A DNA stretch of 38,447 nt from Pseudomonadota bacterium (lineage in GTDB: Bacteria > Pseudomonadota > Gammaproteobacteria > Burkholderiales > Burkholderiaceae), in NCBI GenBank assembly GCA_963205525.1, contig CAUJJP010000230.1:1-38447 (forward strand). The letters run 5' to 3'. Shown one piece after another: positions 8,201 through 17,115 of the stretch (positions are counted from its first letter, which is position 1; each line of letters starts with the position of its first letter). The notes below the pieces were generated by a model. The model worked only from the letters and a program-made list of their open reading frames with translations, ran no database searches and was not told where the DNA came from. A program made the position numbers and the translations under genes.

Positions 8201-10113
8201 CCCCTGCACCCGATGCCGGCTGTGCGCACCGCGCGACCGTGGATTTCCAGCGCCTCGTGGCCGCGAGCCAGCCGCCGGCCGACGATGAGGACTTCGCCGA
8301 CGCGCGCCGGGGCTTTCTCGGCACGCTGCCCGACGCCGCGGTCGCGCGCGCCGACGGCGGCATGGCCTGGAACCTGGCGGCCTACGGCTTCCTCGCGCAG
8401 GAACGGGCGCCCGACACGGTCAACCCCATCCTCTGGCGCCAGGCGCGCCTCAACTGCGAACACGGGCTGTTCCAGGTGACGCCGCGCATCTTCCAGGTGC
8501 GCGGCCTGGACATCGCCAACATCACCTTCATCGAGACCGGGCACGGCGTGGTCGCGTTCGACGCGCTCACCTGCCCGCAGACCGCGGCGGCGGCGCTCGC
8601 GCTGTACCGCCGGCACCGGGGCGAGCGGCCGCTGCTGGCGGTGATCTACAGCCACAGCCACGTGGACCACTTCGGCGGCGTGGCGGGGCTCGCCACGCAG
8701 CAGGACGTGGCCGCGGGCCGCGTGCAGATCATCGCGCCCGCGGGCTTCATGCGCGCCGCCGTGGCCGAGAACGTGCTGGCCGGCGTGGCCATGGGGCGGC
8801 GCGCGCAGTTCCAGTTCGGCCACACGCTGCCCGTGGGGCCCGCGGCGCAGGTGGACAGCGGCCTGGGCAAGAACCTGCCGCAGGGCCGCCCCAGCCTGAT
8901 CGCGCCGACGCGCGAGATCAGCGAGCCGCACGAGGTGCTGGAGATCGACGGCCTGGTCATGGAGTTCCAGCTCGCGCCCGAGACCGAGGCGCCGGCCGAG
9001 ATGCACCTGTTCATCCCGTCCGAGGGGGCGCTCAACCTGGCCGAGAACGCCACGCACACGCTGCACAACCTGTGCCCGCTGCGCGGCGCCAGGGTGCGCG
9101 ACGCGCTCGCCTGGTCCAAGTACCTGAACGAGGCGCTGCACCACTGGGGCCCGCGCACCGAGGTGATCCTGGGCCAGCACCACTGGCCGACCTGGGGGCG
9201 CGAGCGCGCGCTGCGCTTCCTGGCCGAGCAGCGCGACCTGTACCGCTACCTGCACGACCAGACCGTGCGGCTGATGAACCACGGCCTGAAGGCCGCCGAG
9301 ATCGCCGAGCGCCTGCAGCTGCCCCCGGGCCTCGCGGGCCGCTGGCACGCGCGCGGCTACTACGGCAGCGTGTCGCACAACGTCAAGGCGATCTGCCAGC
9401 ACTACCTGAGCTGGTACGACGCGCACCCGGCCAGCCTGCACAAGCTGCCGCCGGTGGACGGCGCGCGCAAGTACGTCGCCTACATGGGCGGCGCCGACGC
9501 GCTGCTGGCCAGGGCGCGGCTGGATTTCGAACGCGGCGAGTTCCGCTGGGTGGCCGAGGTGGTGGCGCACCTGGTGTACGCCGAGCCCGAGAACCTCGCC
9601 GCCCGCGAACTCGCCGCCGCGGCGCTGGAGCAGCTGGGCTTCCAGGCCGAATCGGCCACCTGGCGCAACGCCTACCTGCTGGGCGCGCACGAGTACCGCG
9701 CCGGGCCGCCGCAACCCCAGCCCGGCGCGGGCGCCGCGCTGCTGCCGGCGCTGCCCAACGACCTGCTGTTCGACCTGCTGGCGATGCGCGTGGTCGCGCC
9801 GCGCGCCGAGGGCCTGGCCTTCGGCATGGCCTGGCATTTCACCGACAGCGGCGAGCACTGGCTGTGCACGCTCTCCAACGGGGCGCTGAGCAGCCTGCGG
9901 CTGGCGCACGCGCCCGAGGCCGACGTGAGCGCCGCGCTGGAGCGCGCCACGCTCGACGCGCTGCTGCTGCAGCAGCTCACGGCCGCCCAGGCGCTGGCCA
10001 GCGGCCGCCTCAGGCTGGCCGGCCAGGCCGCGCTGCTGGCGCAGTTCTTCGGCCTGCTGGACCGTTTCGCGGGCAATTTCCCGGTCGTCGACGCCGCCGT
10101 CGCGGCGCAATGA
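8197..10113 (+). CDS. Alkylsulfatase, class III (SdsA1-type metallo-beta-lactamase fold)
   Basis: These zinc enzymes cleave primary or secondary alkyl sulfates such as dodecyl sulfate to the alcohol plus sulfate. The product has 638 residues. The metal-binding motif HSHVDH gives His153, His155, Asp157 and His158; Glu264, Glu283 ([11 protein letters not shown]) and His328 (GQHHW) follow. From memory of Pseudomonas SdsA1 numbering, all are shifted by a constant 16, so the dinuclear site looks complete. A dimerisation domain follows the catalytic domain, and the last 120 residues resemble the SCP2-like alkylsulfatase C domain. SdsA1 is exported, but no signal peptide is visible here (the N-terminus is polar), so a cytoplasmic location is likely. 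It is coupled to tetR upstream and lies 10 bases before the GMC gene. Confidence 0.9.
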   Translation: MTPAPDAGCAHRATVDFQRLVAASQPPADDEDFADARRGFLGTLPDAAVARADGGMAWNLAAYGFLAQERAPDTVNPILWRQARLNCEHGLFQVTPRIFQVRGLDIANITFIETGHGVVAFDALTCPQTAAAALALYRRHRGERPLLAVIYSHSHVDHFGGVAGLATQQDVAAGRVQIIAPAGFMRAAVAENVLAGVAMGRRAQFQFGHTLPVGPAAQVDSGLGKNLPQGRPSLIAPTREISEPHEVLEIDGLVMEFQLAPETEAPAEMHLFIPSEGALNLAENATHTLHNLCPLRGARVRDALAWSKYLNEALHHWGPRTEVILGQHHWPTWGRERALRFLAEQRDLYRYLHDQTVRLMNHGLKAAEIAERLQLPPGLAGRWHARGYYGSVSHNVKAICQHYLSWYDAHPASLHKLPPVDGARKYVAYMGGADALLARARLDFERGEFRWVAEVVAHLVYAEPENLAARELAAAALEQLGFQAESATWRNAYLLGAHEYRAGPPQPQPGAGAALLPALPNDLLFDLLAMRVVAPRAEGLAFGMAWHFTDSGEHWLCTLSNGALSSLRLAHAPEADVSAALERATLDALLLQQLTAAQALASGRLRLAGQAALLAQFFGLLDRFAGNFPVVDAAVAAQ

Positions 10114-10123
10114 GGAGCAGGTG

Positions 10124-11740
10124 ATGGCTGAAGCACTCACGTTCGACTACGTCATCGTCGGCGGCGGCTCGGCCGGCTGCGTGCTGGCGCATCGCCTGAG
10201 CAGCGATCCGGCGGTGCGCGTGGCGCTGGTCGAGGCCGGGCCCGCGAGCGGCGGGCGCTGGGTCAGCATCCCGGCGGGGCTGATCGGCACCGTGCCGACG
10301 CACAAACTCAACTGGGCGTTCGAGACCGTGCCGCAGGCCGGCCTGAACGGCCGGCGCGGCTACCAGCCGCGCGGCAAGGTGATGGGCGGCAGCTCCGCGA
10401 TCAACGCCATGTGCTACATCCGCGGCCACGCGAGCGACTACGACGACTGGGGGGCGGGCGGCTGCAGCGGCTGGTCGTGGAGCGAGGTGCTGCCGTATTT
10501 CAAGCGCGCCGAAGGCTGCCTGGTGCCCGGGCTGGATGCCGGCGTGCACGGCTTCGACGGGCCGCTCAAGGTCAGCGAACTGCGCTCGCCCAGCGGCTTC
10601 AACCGGCTGGTGCTCGACGCCGCCGTGGAGTGCGGCCACGCGCGCAACGCCGACTTCAACGGCCCCGTGCAGGACGGCGTGGGCCTGTACCACGTGACGC
10701 AGGAGCGCGGCGTGCGCTCGGACACTGCGCGCGCCTACCTCGACCCGGTGCGCGGCCGCGCCAACCTGGTGCTGCTGGCGGGCGCGCACGCCACGCGCAT
10801 CGTCTTCGAGGGCCGGCGCGCCACCGGCGTGGAAATCATCGAGGACGGCAGCAAAAAGCTGCTCACGGCGCGCGCCGAGGTCATCCTGAGCGCCGGCGCG
10901 TTCGGCAGCCCGCAGCTGCTGATGCTCTCGGGCGTGGGGCCGGGCAGCGACCTGCAGCGAATGGGCATCGCCTGCGTGGCCGACCGCGCGCAGGTCGGCG
11001 CCAACCTGCAGGACCACCCCGACGCCATCCTCACCCGGCGCGTGAACGACACGCGGCTGTTCGGCCTGAGCCTGCCCGGGCTGCGCACGCTCTGGCGCGC
11101 CTGGGGCCAGTACCAGCGCGACCAGTCGGGCCTGCTCTCGACCAACTACGCCGAAAGCGGCGGGTTCTTCCGCACCCGGCCTGGTCTGGCGCGGCCCGAC
11201 GCGCAGTGGCACTTCGTCATGGGCATGGTGGACAGCCACGGCCGCAAGCGCCACCTGGGCCACGGCTTCAGCCTGCACACCTGCATCCTGCGCCCGAAGT
11301 CGCGCGGCGGCGTGAAGCTGGCCAGCAGCGACCCGCTGGCCGCACCGCTGATCGATCCGGCCTTCCTCACCCACCCCGACGACGTGGCCGCGCTGATCCG
11401 CGCCAGCCGCGCCACCGCCGAGCTGCTGCGCACCAAGGCGCTGGGCCTGTACGCGCAGACGCCGCTGATGCCCGAGCCCGACTGGCAGGGCGACGACGCC
11501 GAGATCGAGGCCTTCCTGCGCGCCCACGTGGACACCATCTACCACCCGGTGGGCACCTGCCGCATGGGCGCGGACGCCGGCGCAGTGGTGGACCCCGAGC
11601 TGCGCGTGCGCGGGGTCGAGGGCCTGCGCGTGGTCGATGCCAGCGTGATGCCCAGCCTGATCGGCGGCAACACCAACGCGCCCACCATCATGATCGCCGA
11701 GCGCACCGCCGACCTGATCGCCGAGCGCACCGGGGCCTGA
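10124..11740 (+). CDS. GMC-family FAD alcohol oxidoreductase (choline dehydrogenase-like)
   Basis: The product has 538 residues. The N-terminal ADP-binding motif [14 protein letters not shown] binds FAD, followed by the GMC signature [18 protein letters not shown] (about residues 85-102). The C-terminal active site HPVGTCRMG gives the catalytic His474, and GGNTNAP gives Asn518. GMC enzymes oxidise alcohols to aldehydes with FAD. The ATG at 10124 follows an AGGAG site and is preferred to the GTG one codon upstream. Directly behind the alkylsulfatase gene, the enzyme probably oxidises the alcohol released from the sulfate ester, though this is inferred from position. No betaine or choline genes are nearby. 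Confidence 0.9.
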   Translation: MAEALTFDYVIVGGGSAGCVLAHRLSSDPAVRVALVEAGPASGGRWVSIPAGLIGTVPTHKLNWAFETVPQAGLNGRRGYQPRGKVMGGSSAINAMCYIRGHASDYDDWGAGGCSGWSWSEVLPYFKRAEGCLVPGLDAGVHGFDGPLKVSELRSPSGFNRLVLDAAVECGHARNADFNGPVQDGVGLYHVTQERGVRSDTARAYLDPVRGRANLVLLAGAHATRIVFEGRRATGVEIIEDGSKKLLTARAEVILSAGAFGSPQLLMLSGVGPGSDLQRMGIACVADRAQVGANLQDHPDAILTRRVNDTRLFGLSLPGLRTLWRAWGQYQRDQSGLLSTNYAESGGFFRTRPGLARPDAQWHFVMGMVDSHGRKRHLGHGFSLHTCILRPKSRGGVKLASSDPLAAPLIDPAFLTHPDDVAALIRASRATAELLRTKALGLYAQTPLMPEPDWQGDDAEIEAFLRAHVDTIYHPVGTCRMGADAGAVVDPELRVRGVEGLRVVDASVMPSLIGGNTNAPTIMIAERTADLIAERTGA

Positions 11741-11765
11741 CCATGCCCCGCGCTCCCTGGTCTTG

Positions 11766-11790
11766 CTCCTTCCCCCGCTGGGGGAGGGAG
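11766..11790 (+). terminator. Strong GC hairpin after the GMC gene
   Basis: An 11-bp stem (11766-11776 with 11780-11790, one G-T pair) closes a 3-base loop 26 bases after the GMC stop. There is no T-run on the plus strand, so it is not a canonical terminator, but it could attenuate transcription or stabilise the upstream mRNA. It may itself be a repeated intergenic element. Confidence 0.5.
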
Positions 11791-11792
11791 AA

Positions 11793-11850
11793 ATACAAGC
11801 CAGATCGGCCTCCAGCGCTTGACCAGCAAGCGCTGGCAGCTATCAAAACG
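11793..11850. repeat. Dispersed hairpin repeat, copy B
   Basis: Perfect arms ccagcgcttg (11812-11821) and caagcgctgg (11827-11836) flank the loop accag, followed by cagctatcaaaac. The orientation is the same as copy A. It lies between the GMC and class I sulfatase genes, separating the locus into two blocks. Confidence 0.85.
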
Positions 11851-11876
11851 GTAATACCCCCTTCGGGAGACAGCCC

Positions 11877-14159
11877 ATGACCCAGGCCCGCATCGGCAAG
11901 ACCGTCGCCGAATCCACGCCGCACTGGCCCGCGCCGCCGCGCCGCCCCGCGGGCGCGCCCAACATCCTGCTGGTGCTGTTCGACGACGTGGGCTTCTCCG
12001 ATTTCGGCTGCTACGGCTCCTGCATCCGCACGCCCACCATCGACCAGCTTGCCGCGCGCGGCCTGCGCTACAGCGGCTTCCACACCACGGCGATGTGCTC
12101 GACCACGCGCGCGGCGCTGCTGACCGGGCGCAACCACCACGCGGTCGGCATGGGATGCCTCGCCAACTTCGACAGCGGCTTTCCCGGCTACCGCGGCAAG
12201 ATCGGCCACGACGCCGGCACGCTCGCCGAGATGCTGCGCCCGCACGGCTGGCGCAACTACATGGTCGGCAAGTGGCACGTGGTGCCGCTGACGCAAAGCG
12301 GCCCGGCCGGCCCGTTCGACGGCTGGCCGCTCGGGCGCGGGTTCGACCGCTACTACGGCTTCATGGACGCCGAGACCGACCAGTTCGCGCCGGAACTCGT
12401 GCGCGACAACACGCACATCGACCCGCCGGGCACGTTCGAGACCGGCTACCACCTGAGCAGCGACCTGGTCGACCAGTCCATCCGCATGCTCGCCGAGCAC
12501 CAGGCCGATGCGCCCGACGCCCCGTGGCTGCTGTGGCTGGCGTTCGGCGCCTGCCACGCGCCGCACCAGGCGCCGCAAGAGCTGATCCGCGGCTACGACG
12601 CGCAGTTCGCCCACGGCTGGGACGTGGAGCGCGCCGAGCGCCTGGCGCGGCAGAAGGCGCTCGGCCTGGTGCCGCCGGACACCGAACTGCCGCCGCGCAA
12701 CGACGGCGTGCCCGCGTGGGACACGCTGGGCGCCGACGAGCAGCGCGTCTTCACCCGGCTGCAGAGCGCCTACGCGGCGATGCTGACGCACGCCGACGCC
12801 CAGCTCGCGCGGCTGGTGCAGTTCCTTGAAGCCAGCGGCATGGCCGAGGACACGCTGGTGCTGGTGCTGTCGGACAACGGCGCCAGCCAGGAGGGCGGCG
12901 CGGCCGGCTTCGTCAACGCCATGGGCCCGTACAACCTGCGCCGCGAGGACATGGCGGAGAAGCTCGCGCGCATCGACGAGATCGGCGGCCCGGGCACGCA
13001 CGCCAACTTCCCGCACGGCTGGGCGATGGCGTCCAACACCCCGCTCAAGCGCTACAAGCAGAACACCCACGGCGGCGGCATCCGCGACCCGCTGGTGCTG
13101 GCCTGGCCCCGCGGCATCGCCGCGCGCGGCGAGCTGCGCCACGGCTTCTGGCACGCGCGCGACCTGCTGCCCACGCTGCTCGAGGTCTGCGGCGTCGCGC
13201 CGCCCGAAGCGATCGCGGGCGTCGCCCAGCAGCCCGTCACCGGCGAGAGCCTGGCGCCCACCTTCGGCCGGGCGCAGGCCATGTCGCGCCGAGGGCCGCA
13301 GCTGTTCGAGATGTTCGGCCACCGCGGCCTGTGGCACGAGGGCTGGAAGGCCGTCACCTGGCACGCGCCGGGCACGGCGTTCGACGCCGACCGCTGGGAG
13401 CTCTACCACCTGGATGAAGACTTCGCCGAGAACCGCGACCTGGCCGCGCAGGAGCCCGAGCGCCTGGCGCGCATGCAGCAGCTGTGGTGGGGCGAGGCCG
13501 AGGCCAGCCAGGTGCTGCCGCTGGACGACCGCTTCGGCGCGCGCTTCGCCGAGAACGCGCAGCGCGCCCAGGGAGCCCGCACGCGCTTCGTCTTCCACGC
13601 CGGCATGGGCCACCTGCCGAGCGACGTGGCGCCCGACCTGCGCGCGCGCGGCTACCGCATCGAGGCGCGGGTGCTGATCCCCGAAGGCGGCGCCGAGGGC
13701 GTGCTCGTCGCCCACGGCGACGCCACCAGCGGCTACAGCCTCTACCTGCAGGACGGCCATCTGGTGCACGACCTGAACGTCGGCGGCGTGCACCAGGTGC
13801 TGCGCTCCGACCGTGCCGTGGCGCCGGGCCGGCGGCGCCTCGCCGTGCGCATGCGGCTCGGGCCGCTGGTGCTCACCCCGCCGGTGCCGGGCCACGGCCG
13901 CATCGCCGTGCCCGCGAGCCGCACGGCCAGCCTCTGGATCGACGACGAGCCGGTGGCCGAGGGGCCGTGCGCGCTCGGCTTCGCCACGCTGATTTCCTGG
14001 TCCGGCCTGGACATAGCGCGCGACCGGGGCAGCCCGGTCTCGGCCTACGCCGCGCCGTTTGCCTTCACTGGCCGGCTGCTGTACGTGGCGGTCGACCTCG
14101 AGCCGCAGCAGCCGCTGCACGGCGACGGCCTGGGCCGGGCCGAGATGGCGCGCCAGTAA
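11877..14159 (+). CDS. Class I (formylglycine-type) sulfatase, large form
   Basis: The product has 760 residues. The alkaline-phosphatase-fold domain fills about residues 27-520: metal-binding Asp36-Asp37 (LFDDVGFSDFGCYG), the active-site segment C74-S-T-T-R78 followed by LLTGRNHH, the GKWH motif, and VLSDNGAS for further metal binding. Cys74 would be converted to formylglycine by a separate maturase, not present here. The third motif position is Thr where Pro, Ala or Ser is usual. The last 200 residues form an extra beta-rich domain, as in other large bacterial arylsulfatases. No signal peptide is seen. Substrates of this branch are aryl or alkyl sulfates. A 30-base gap leads to the MFS gene, so these two form an operon. 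Confidence 0.88.
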   Translation: MTQARIGKTVAESTPHWPAPPRRPAGAPNILLVLFDDVGFSDFGCYGSCIRTPTIDQLAARGLRYSGFHTTAMCSTTRAALLTGRNHHAVGMGCLANFDSGFPGYRGKIGHDAGTLAEMLRPHGWRNYMVGKWHVVPLTQSGPAGPFDGWPLGRGFDRYYGFMDAETDQFAPELVRDNTHIDPPGTFETGYHLSSDLVDQSIRMLAEHQADAPDAPWLLWLAFGACHAPHQAPQELIRGYDAQFAHGWDVERAERLARQKALGLVPPDTELPPRNDGVPAWDTLGADEQRVFTRLQSAYAAMLTHADAQLARLVQFLEASGMAEDTLVLVLSDNGASQEGGAAGFVNAMGPYNLRREDMAEKLARIDEIGGPGTHANFPHGWAMASNTPLKRYKQNTHGGGIRDPLVLAWPRGIAARGELRHGFWHARDLLPTLLEVCGVAPPEAIAGVAQQPVTGESLAPTFGRAQAMSRRGPQLFEMFGHRGLWHEGWKAVTWHAPGTAFDADRWELYHLDEDFAENRDLAAQEPERLARMQQLWWGEAEASQVLPLDDRFGARFAENAQRAQGARTRFVFHAGMGHLPSDVAPDLRARGYRIEARVLIPEGGAEGVLVAHGDATSGYSLYLQDGHLVHDLNVGGVHQVLRSDRAVAPGRRRLAVRMRLGPLVLTPPVPGHGRIAVPASRTASLWIDDEPVAEGPCALGFATLISWSGLDIARDRGSPVSAYAAPFAFTGRLLYVAVDLEPQQPLHGDGLGRAEMARQ

Positions 14160-14189
14160 ACCCCCCATCCCCCCCGCAGGAGACACGCG

Positions 14190-15536
14190 ATGGCCTTCTT
14201 CGCCCTCCAGACGCCCGCCGGCGCCGACGTGCAGTTCCCGCCGCGGCGCCAGGCGCGCTACGCGCTGCTGGTCCTGTTCCTCGGCTACATGCTGGCCTTC
14301 GTCGACCGCAACGTGGTCTCGCTCCTGGTCGTGCCCATCGAGCACGACCTGGGCCTGTCCGACGTGCAGATGGGGCTGCTGCGCGGCACTGCGTTCGCCA
14401 TCTTCTATTCGGTCTTCGGCCTTCCGATCGCCTGGCTGGTGGACCGCTACAACCGGCGCAACATCGTCGCCGCCGGGGTCGGCATCTGGAGCGCGATGAC
14501 CGTGCTCGCGGGCCTGAGCCGCAATTTCATGGGCTTCTTCGGCGCGCGCGTCGGCGTCGGCGCGGGCGAGGCGGCCATCCTGCCGAGCGCCACCTCGCTG
14601 ATCGCCGACTACTTCCCGCCCGAGAGGCGCGGCCGCGCGATGGGCGCGTTCGCCTCGGGCATCTTCATCGGCACGGCGCTGGCGCTGATCGGCGGCGGCT
14701 TCGTGCTCGACCGGCTGCACGGCCGGACCGTGACGCTGCCGCTGCTCGGCCTGCTGCAGCCCTGGCAGGTGGTGCTGGTGGGCGCGGGGCTGCTGGGGGT
14801 GCCGCTGTTTTTCGCCGTGCTCTTCATGCGCGAGCCGCTGCGGCTGTACCTGCGGCGCAGCGCCGGCGGCGGCGGTGAAGAGGGCGCGCCGGGCTTCTTC
14901 GAGAGCTTTCGCGCGCACCGGCGGGCGCTCGGCGCGCACTTCGTCGGCTTCACCGCCATGGGGTTTGCCTCGTATGGCGCGACCTCGTGGCTGCCCACGC
15001 TGTTCATGCGCGAGCACGGCTGGAGCGCGCTGCAGGTGGGCACGCGGCTGGGCATCGTCGCGCTGGTGCTCGGGCCGCTGGGCGCGATCATCGGCGGCGC
15101 GATCGCCGACCGGCTGGAGAAGAGCGGCCAGCGCGCGGGCAAATTCATCGTCGGCGCGCTCGCCGCGGCGCTCACCTTCGTGCCCGCGCTGGTGCTGGGC
15201 CTGTCGGGCAACGCCTGGGTCACCTACGCCGCCGGCGCGGTGCTCACCTTCACCATCAGCCTGGTCTGGGGCGTGGCCCCGGGCGCGCTGCAGGAGATCG
15301 CGCACGGCGCGGTGCTGGGCCGCGTGGTGGCGGTCTACACCGCGCTGCTCAACCTGGTCGGCCTGGGGCTGGGGCCGCCCAGCATCGCGCTGATCGGCGA
15401 GTCGATCGCCGGCAGGCACGGCGGCCTGGGGCTGGCGATCGCCATCGTGATCCCGCTCGCCTGCCTGGTCGCGCTGGCGGCGTTCGCCACCAGCATGGGG
15501 GCGTACCGGCAGGCGCGGGCGGACCTGGGGCAGTAG
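14190..15536 (+). CDS. Major facilitator transporter (spinster-like)
   Basis: The product has 448 residues, about 12 membrane segments and a cytoplasmic loop near residues 220-250. The MFS signature between segments 2 and 3 is visible (WLVDRYNRRNIVAAG), and a second copy occurs in the C-terminal half (GGAIADRLEKSG). The N-terminal LGYMLAFVDRNVVSLLV stretch and GVGAGEAAILPSATSLIADYFPPERRGRAMG resemble spinster-type transporters of proteobacteria, which often accompany catabolic genes for hydrophobic organic substrates. The start has an AGGAG site (14178-14182). It most likely imports the sulfate ester or exports a product; the substrate is not known. Confidence 0.88.
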   Translation: MAFFALQTPAGADVQFPPRRQARYALLVLFLGYMLAFVDRNVVSLLVVPIEHDLGLSDVQMGLLRGTAFAIFYSVFGLPIAWLVDRYNRRNIVAAGVGIWSAMTVLAGLSRNFMGFFGARVGVGAGEAAILPSATSLIADYFPPERRGRAMGAFASGIFIGTALALIGGGFVLDRLHGRTVTLPLLGLLQPWQVVLVGAGLLGVPLFFAVLFMREPLRLYLRRSAGGGGEEGAPGFFESFRAHRRALGAHFVGFTAMGFASYGATSWLPTLFMREHGWSALQVGTRLGIVALVLGPLGAIIGGAIADRLEKSGQRAGKFIVGALAAALTFVPALVLGLSGNAWVTYAAGAVLTFTISLVWGVAPGALQEIAHGAVLGRVVAVYTALLNLVGLGLGPPSIALIGESIAGRHGGLGLAIAIVIPLACLVALAAFATSMGAYRQARADLGQ

Positions 15537-15543
15537 GCGCGGC

Positions 15544-15840
15544 TCAGACCGCGGAGGCTTCGAGCGCCAGGTCGCTCTCAGGATAGGCCACGCAGGGCAG
15601 CACGTAGCCGTCCTCGAGGTCCTGGTCGGACAGCACGTGCCACTGCACCTCGTAGCGCACCTGGCCGCGCGCCAGCCGGCCGATGCAGGTGCCGCAGGTG
15701 CCGCTGCGGCACGAGCTCGGCCAGTCCACGCCGCCCTGCTCCAGCGAGTCGAGCAGGGGCCGGTCGGCCCACGCGTCCACCTGCGTGTCTTCGCCCTCGA
15801 TGCGGGCGATGAAAAACCGTGTCGCGGAGCTGGTATCCAT
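15544..15840 (-). CDS. 2Fe-2S plant-type ferredoxin
   Basis: The product has 98 residues. The cluster ligands are Cys44, Cys49, Cys52 (CRSGTCGTC) and Cys83, the C-x4-C-x2-C...C pattern of plant-type ferredoxins. It is a free ferredoxin without a reductase domain, resembling the C-terminal ferredoxin domain of phthalate-dioxygenase reductase-like proteins. The ATG at 15838-15840 is preferred; another at 15880-15882 would add 14 residues encoded partly by the hairpin repeat. It points away from the sulfatase block and ends 7 bases from the MFS stop. No oxygenase or reductase gene is adjacent, so its redox partner is unknown. Confidence 0.85.
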   Translation of the reverse strand: MDTSSATRFFIARIEGEDTQVDAWADRPLLDSLEQGGVDWPSSCRSGTCGTCIGRLARGQVRYEVQWHVLSDQDLEDGYVLPCVAYPESDLALEASAV

Positions 15841-15864
15841 GGCTGAATCCAAGAGTCTGGTACG

Positions 15865-15907
15865 GCTGTAGCGCTTGTCCATCAAGCGCGAGCAGCTATC
15901 TTTATGG
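15865..15907. repeat. Dispersed hairpin repeat, copy C (diverged)
   Basis: Arms gcgcttg (15871-15877) and caagcgc (15883-15889) flank the loop tccat, followed by gagcagctat. The outer arm bases have diverged. It lies in the leader of the ferredoxin gene, between it and the divergent aminotransferase gene. Confidence 0.75.
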
Positions 15908-16011
15908 TAGGGAGCACCGGCGATGGCCGGCGCGCGGATTGTCCCACGCGTGCCGCGCCGGGTCGCGCCGCGCCTTGTACGATGGCGCCGTTCGTCTTTG
16001 CGGGAGCCCCC

Positions 16012-16950
16012 ATGTCCGATTCCGACACGCGCCAGGCCGAGCGGCCCGATTTTTCCCGGGGGGCCGCCTGGGTGCGCGGCCGCTACCTGCCGATCGACGA
16101 GGCCAGCATCCCGCTGACCGACTGGGGCTTCCTGCGCTCCGACGCGGCCTACGACGTGGTGACCGTCTGGGACGGCGCATTCTTCCGGCTCGACGAGCAC
16201 CTGGCGCGCTTCGCCGCCAGCTGCCGGCATTTCCGCCTCGATCCGGGGCGCGGCAGCGGCGACGTCGAGCAGGTGCTGACGCAGTGCGTGCGCCTGTCGG
16301 GCCTGCGCCGCGCCTACGTGGAGATGATCGTCACGCGCGGGCAGCCGCCCTGGGGCTCGCGCGACCCGCGCCAGGCGGTCAACCAGTTCTACGCCTTCGC
16401 CGTGCCCTACGTCTGGATCGCCGACGAGGCGCAGCGCGAGCGCGGGCTGCGCATGCAGGTCAGCGGCGTGCCGCGCATCGCCTCGGCCAGCGTGGACGCG
16501 CGCGCCAAGAACTACCACTGGCACGACCTCACCACCGGCCTCTTGGGCGCGCTCGACGCCGGGGCCGACACCGTGGTGCTGGGCGACGGCGCGGGCCACG
16601 TGGTCGAGGGGCCGGGGTTCAACCTGTTCTGCCTGACGGCCGATGGCGTGCTCGCCACCCCCGCCAGCGGCGTGCTCGAGGGCATCACCCGGCGCACGGT
16701 GGTGGAGATCGCGCAGGCGCTGGGCCTGCCGCTGCAGCAGCGGGCGCTGCCGGCCGCCGAGCTGCGCGCGGCGCGCGAGGTCTTCATCACCAGCTCCGCC
16801 GGCGGCGTGATGCCCGTCACCCAGGTCGACGGCAGGCCGGTGGCCGACGGCCGGGTGGGCGCCGTGACGCGGCGCATCGTGCAGACCTACTGGGACTGGC
16901 ACCGCGACCCGCGCTACAGCCGCGCCATCGACTACGCGGCGCAGGGCTGA
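16012..16950 (+). CDS. Fold-type IV PLP aminotransferase (class IV; BCAT / D-amino-acid / (R)-amine type)
   Basis: The product has 312 residues from ATG at 16012; an ATG at 15982 is also in frame but encodes a less family-like start. The PLP lysine is Lys166 in ARAKNYHWHDL, and the cofactor phosphate region is TSSAGGVMPVTQVDG. The N-terminal IPLTDWGFLRSDAAYDVVTVWDGAFFRLDEHL is typical of class IV enzymes, and FNLFCL follows a conserved Glu (VVEGPGFN). The YVEMIVTRG beta strand lines the substrate pocket, but the specificity (branched-chain amino acids, D-amino acids or amines) cannot be decided by eye. There is no ilv or pab gene beside it. The stop codon forms one edge of the large inverted repeat. 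Confidence 0.88.
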   Translation: MSDSDTRQAERPDFSRGAAWVRGRYLPIDEASIPLTDWGFLRSDAAYDVVTVWDGAFFRLDEHLARFAASCRHFRLDPGRGSGDVEQVLTQCVRLSGLRRAYVEMIVTRGQPPWGSRDPRQAVNQFYAFAVPYVWIADEAQRERGLRMQVSGVPRIASASVDARAKNYHWHDLTTGLLGALDAGADTVVLGDGAGHVVEGPGFNLFCLTADGVLATPASGVLEGITRRTVVEIAQALGLPLQQRALPAAELRAAREVFITSSAGGVMPVTQVDGRPVADGRVGAVTRRIVQTYWDWHRDPRYSRAIDYAAQG

Positions 16951-17114
16951 GAAGGCGTGAACGAACCCCTCATGCCCGCCTTGACCGCCAAAACCTGCCC
17001 GCTCAGCGTTGCAAATGCTCGCCGTAGCCCGGGCTACGACTGCGCTTTGCGTCTTGACCGGACAGGTTTTGGCGATCCTTTCGGGCACTCGCGGTTCATT
17101 CACACCTTCTGAGT
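16946..17114. repeat. Large imperfect inverted repeat (about 169 bp)
   Basis: Two arms of about 80 bases face each other around the perfect palindrome gtagcccgggctac (17024-17037). Matching blocks, left arm against the complement of the right arm, include gaaggcgtgaacgaacc (16951-16967) against gaaggtgtgaatgaacc, and cgccaaaacctg (16986-16997) against an exact copy (17062-17073). The element fills the whole gap between the convergent aminotransferase and Nudix genes. Several arm differences (at 16956, 16962, 16987-region and 16998) are C on the left and T in the complemented right arm. In a minus-strand transcript these would be G-U pairs, while a plus-strand transcript would have C-A mismatches. 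It could be a 3' hairpin RNA of the Nudix gene, a bidirectional terminator or a MITE-like repeat. Confidence 0.85.
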
Positions 17115-17115
17115 C

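Noticed and set aside
8140..10140. Open frame of 666 residues antisense to the alkylsulfatase gene
   Set aside because: The plus-strand frame has the complete set of zinc ligands; the minus-strand frame has no recognisable motif.
11688..15419. Very long open frame on the minus strand (1243 residues)
   Set aside because: It is a GC-bias shadow antisense to the sulfatase and MFS genes; its composition is dominated by Ala, Arg, His and Gln and it shows no domain.
15841..15882. Upstream ATG extending the ferredoxin by 14 residues
   Set aside because: The extension starts in the hairpin repeat and adds nothing typical of the family; the ATG at 15838-15840 fits the fold better.
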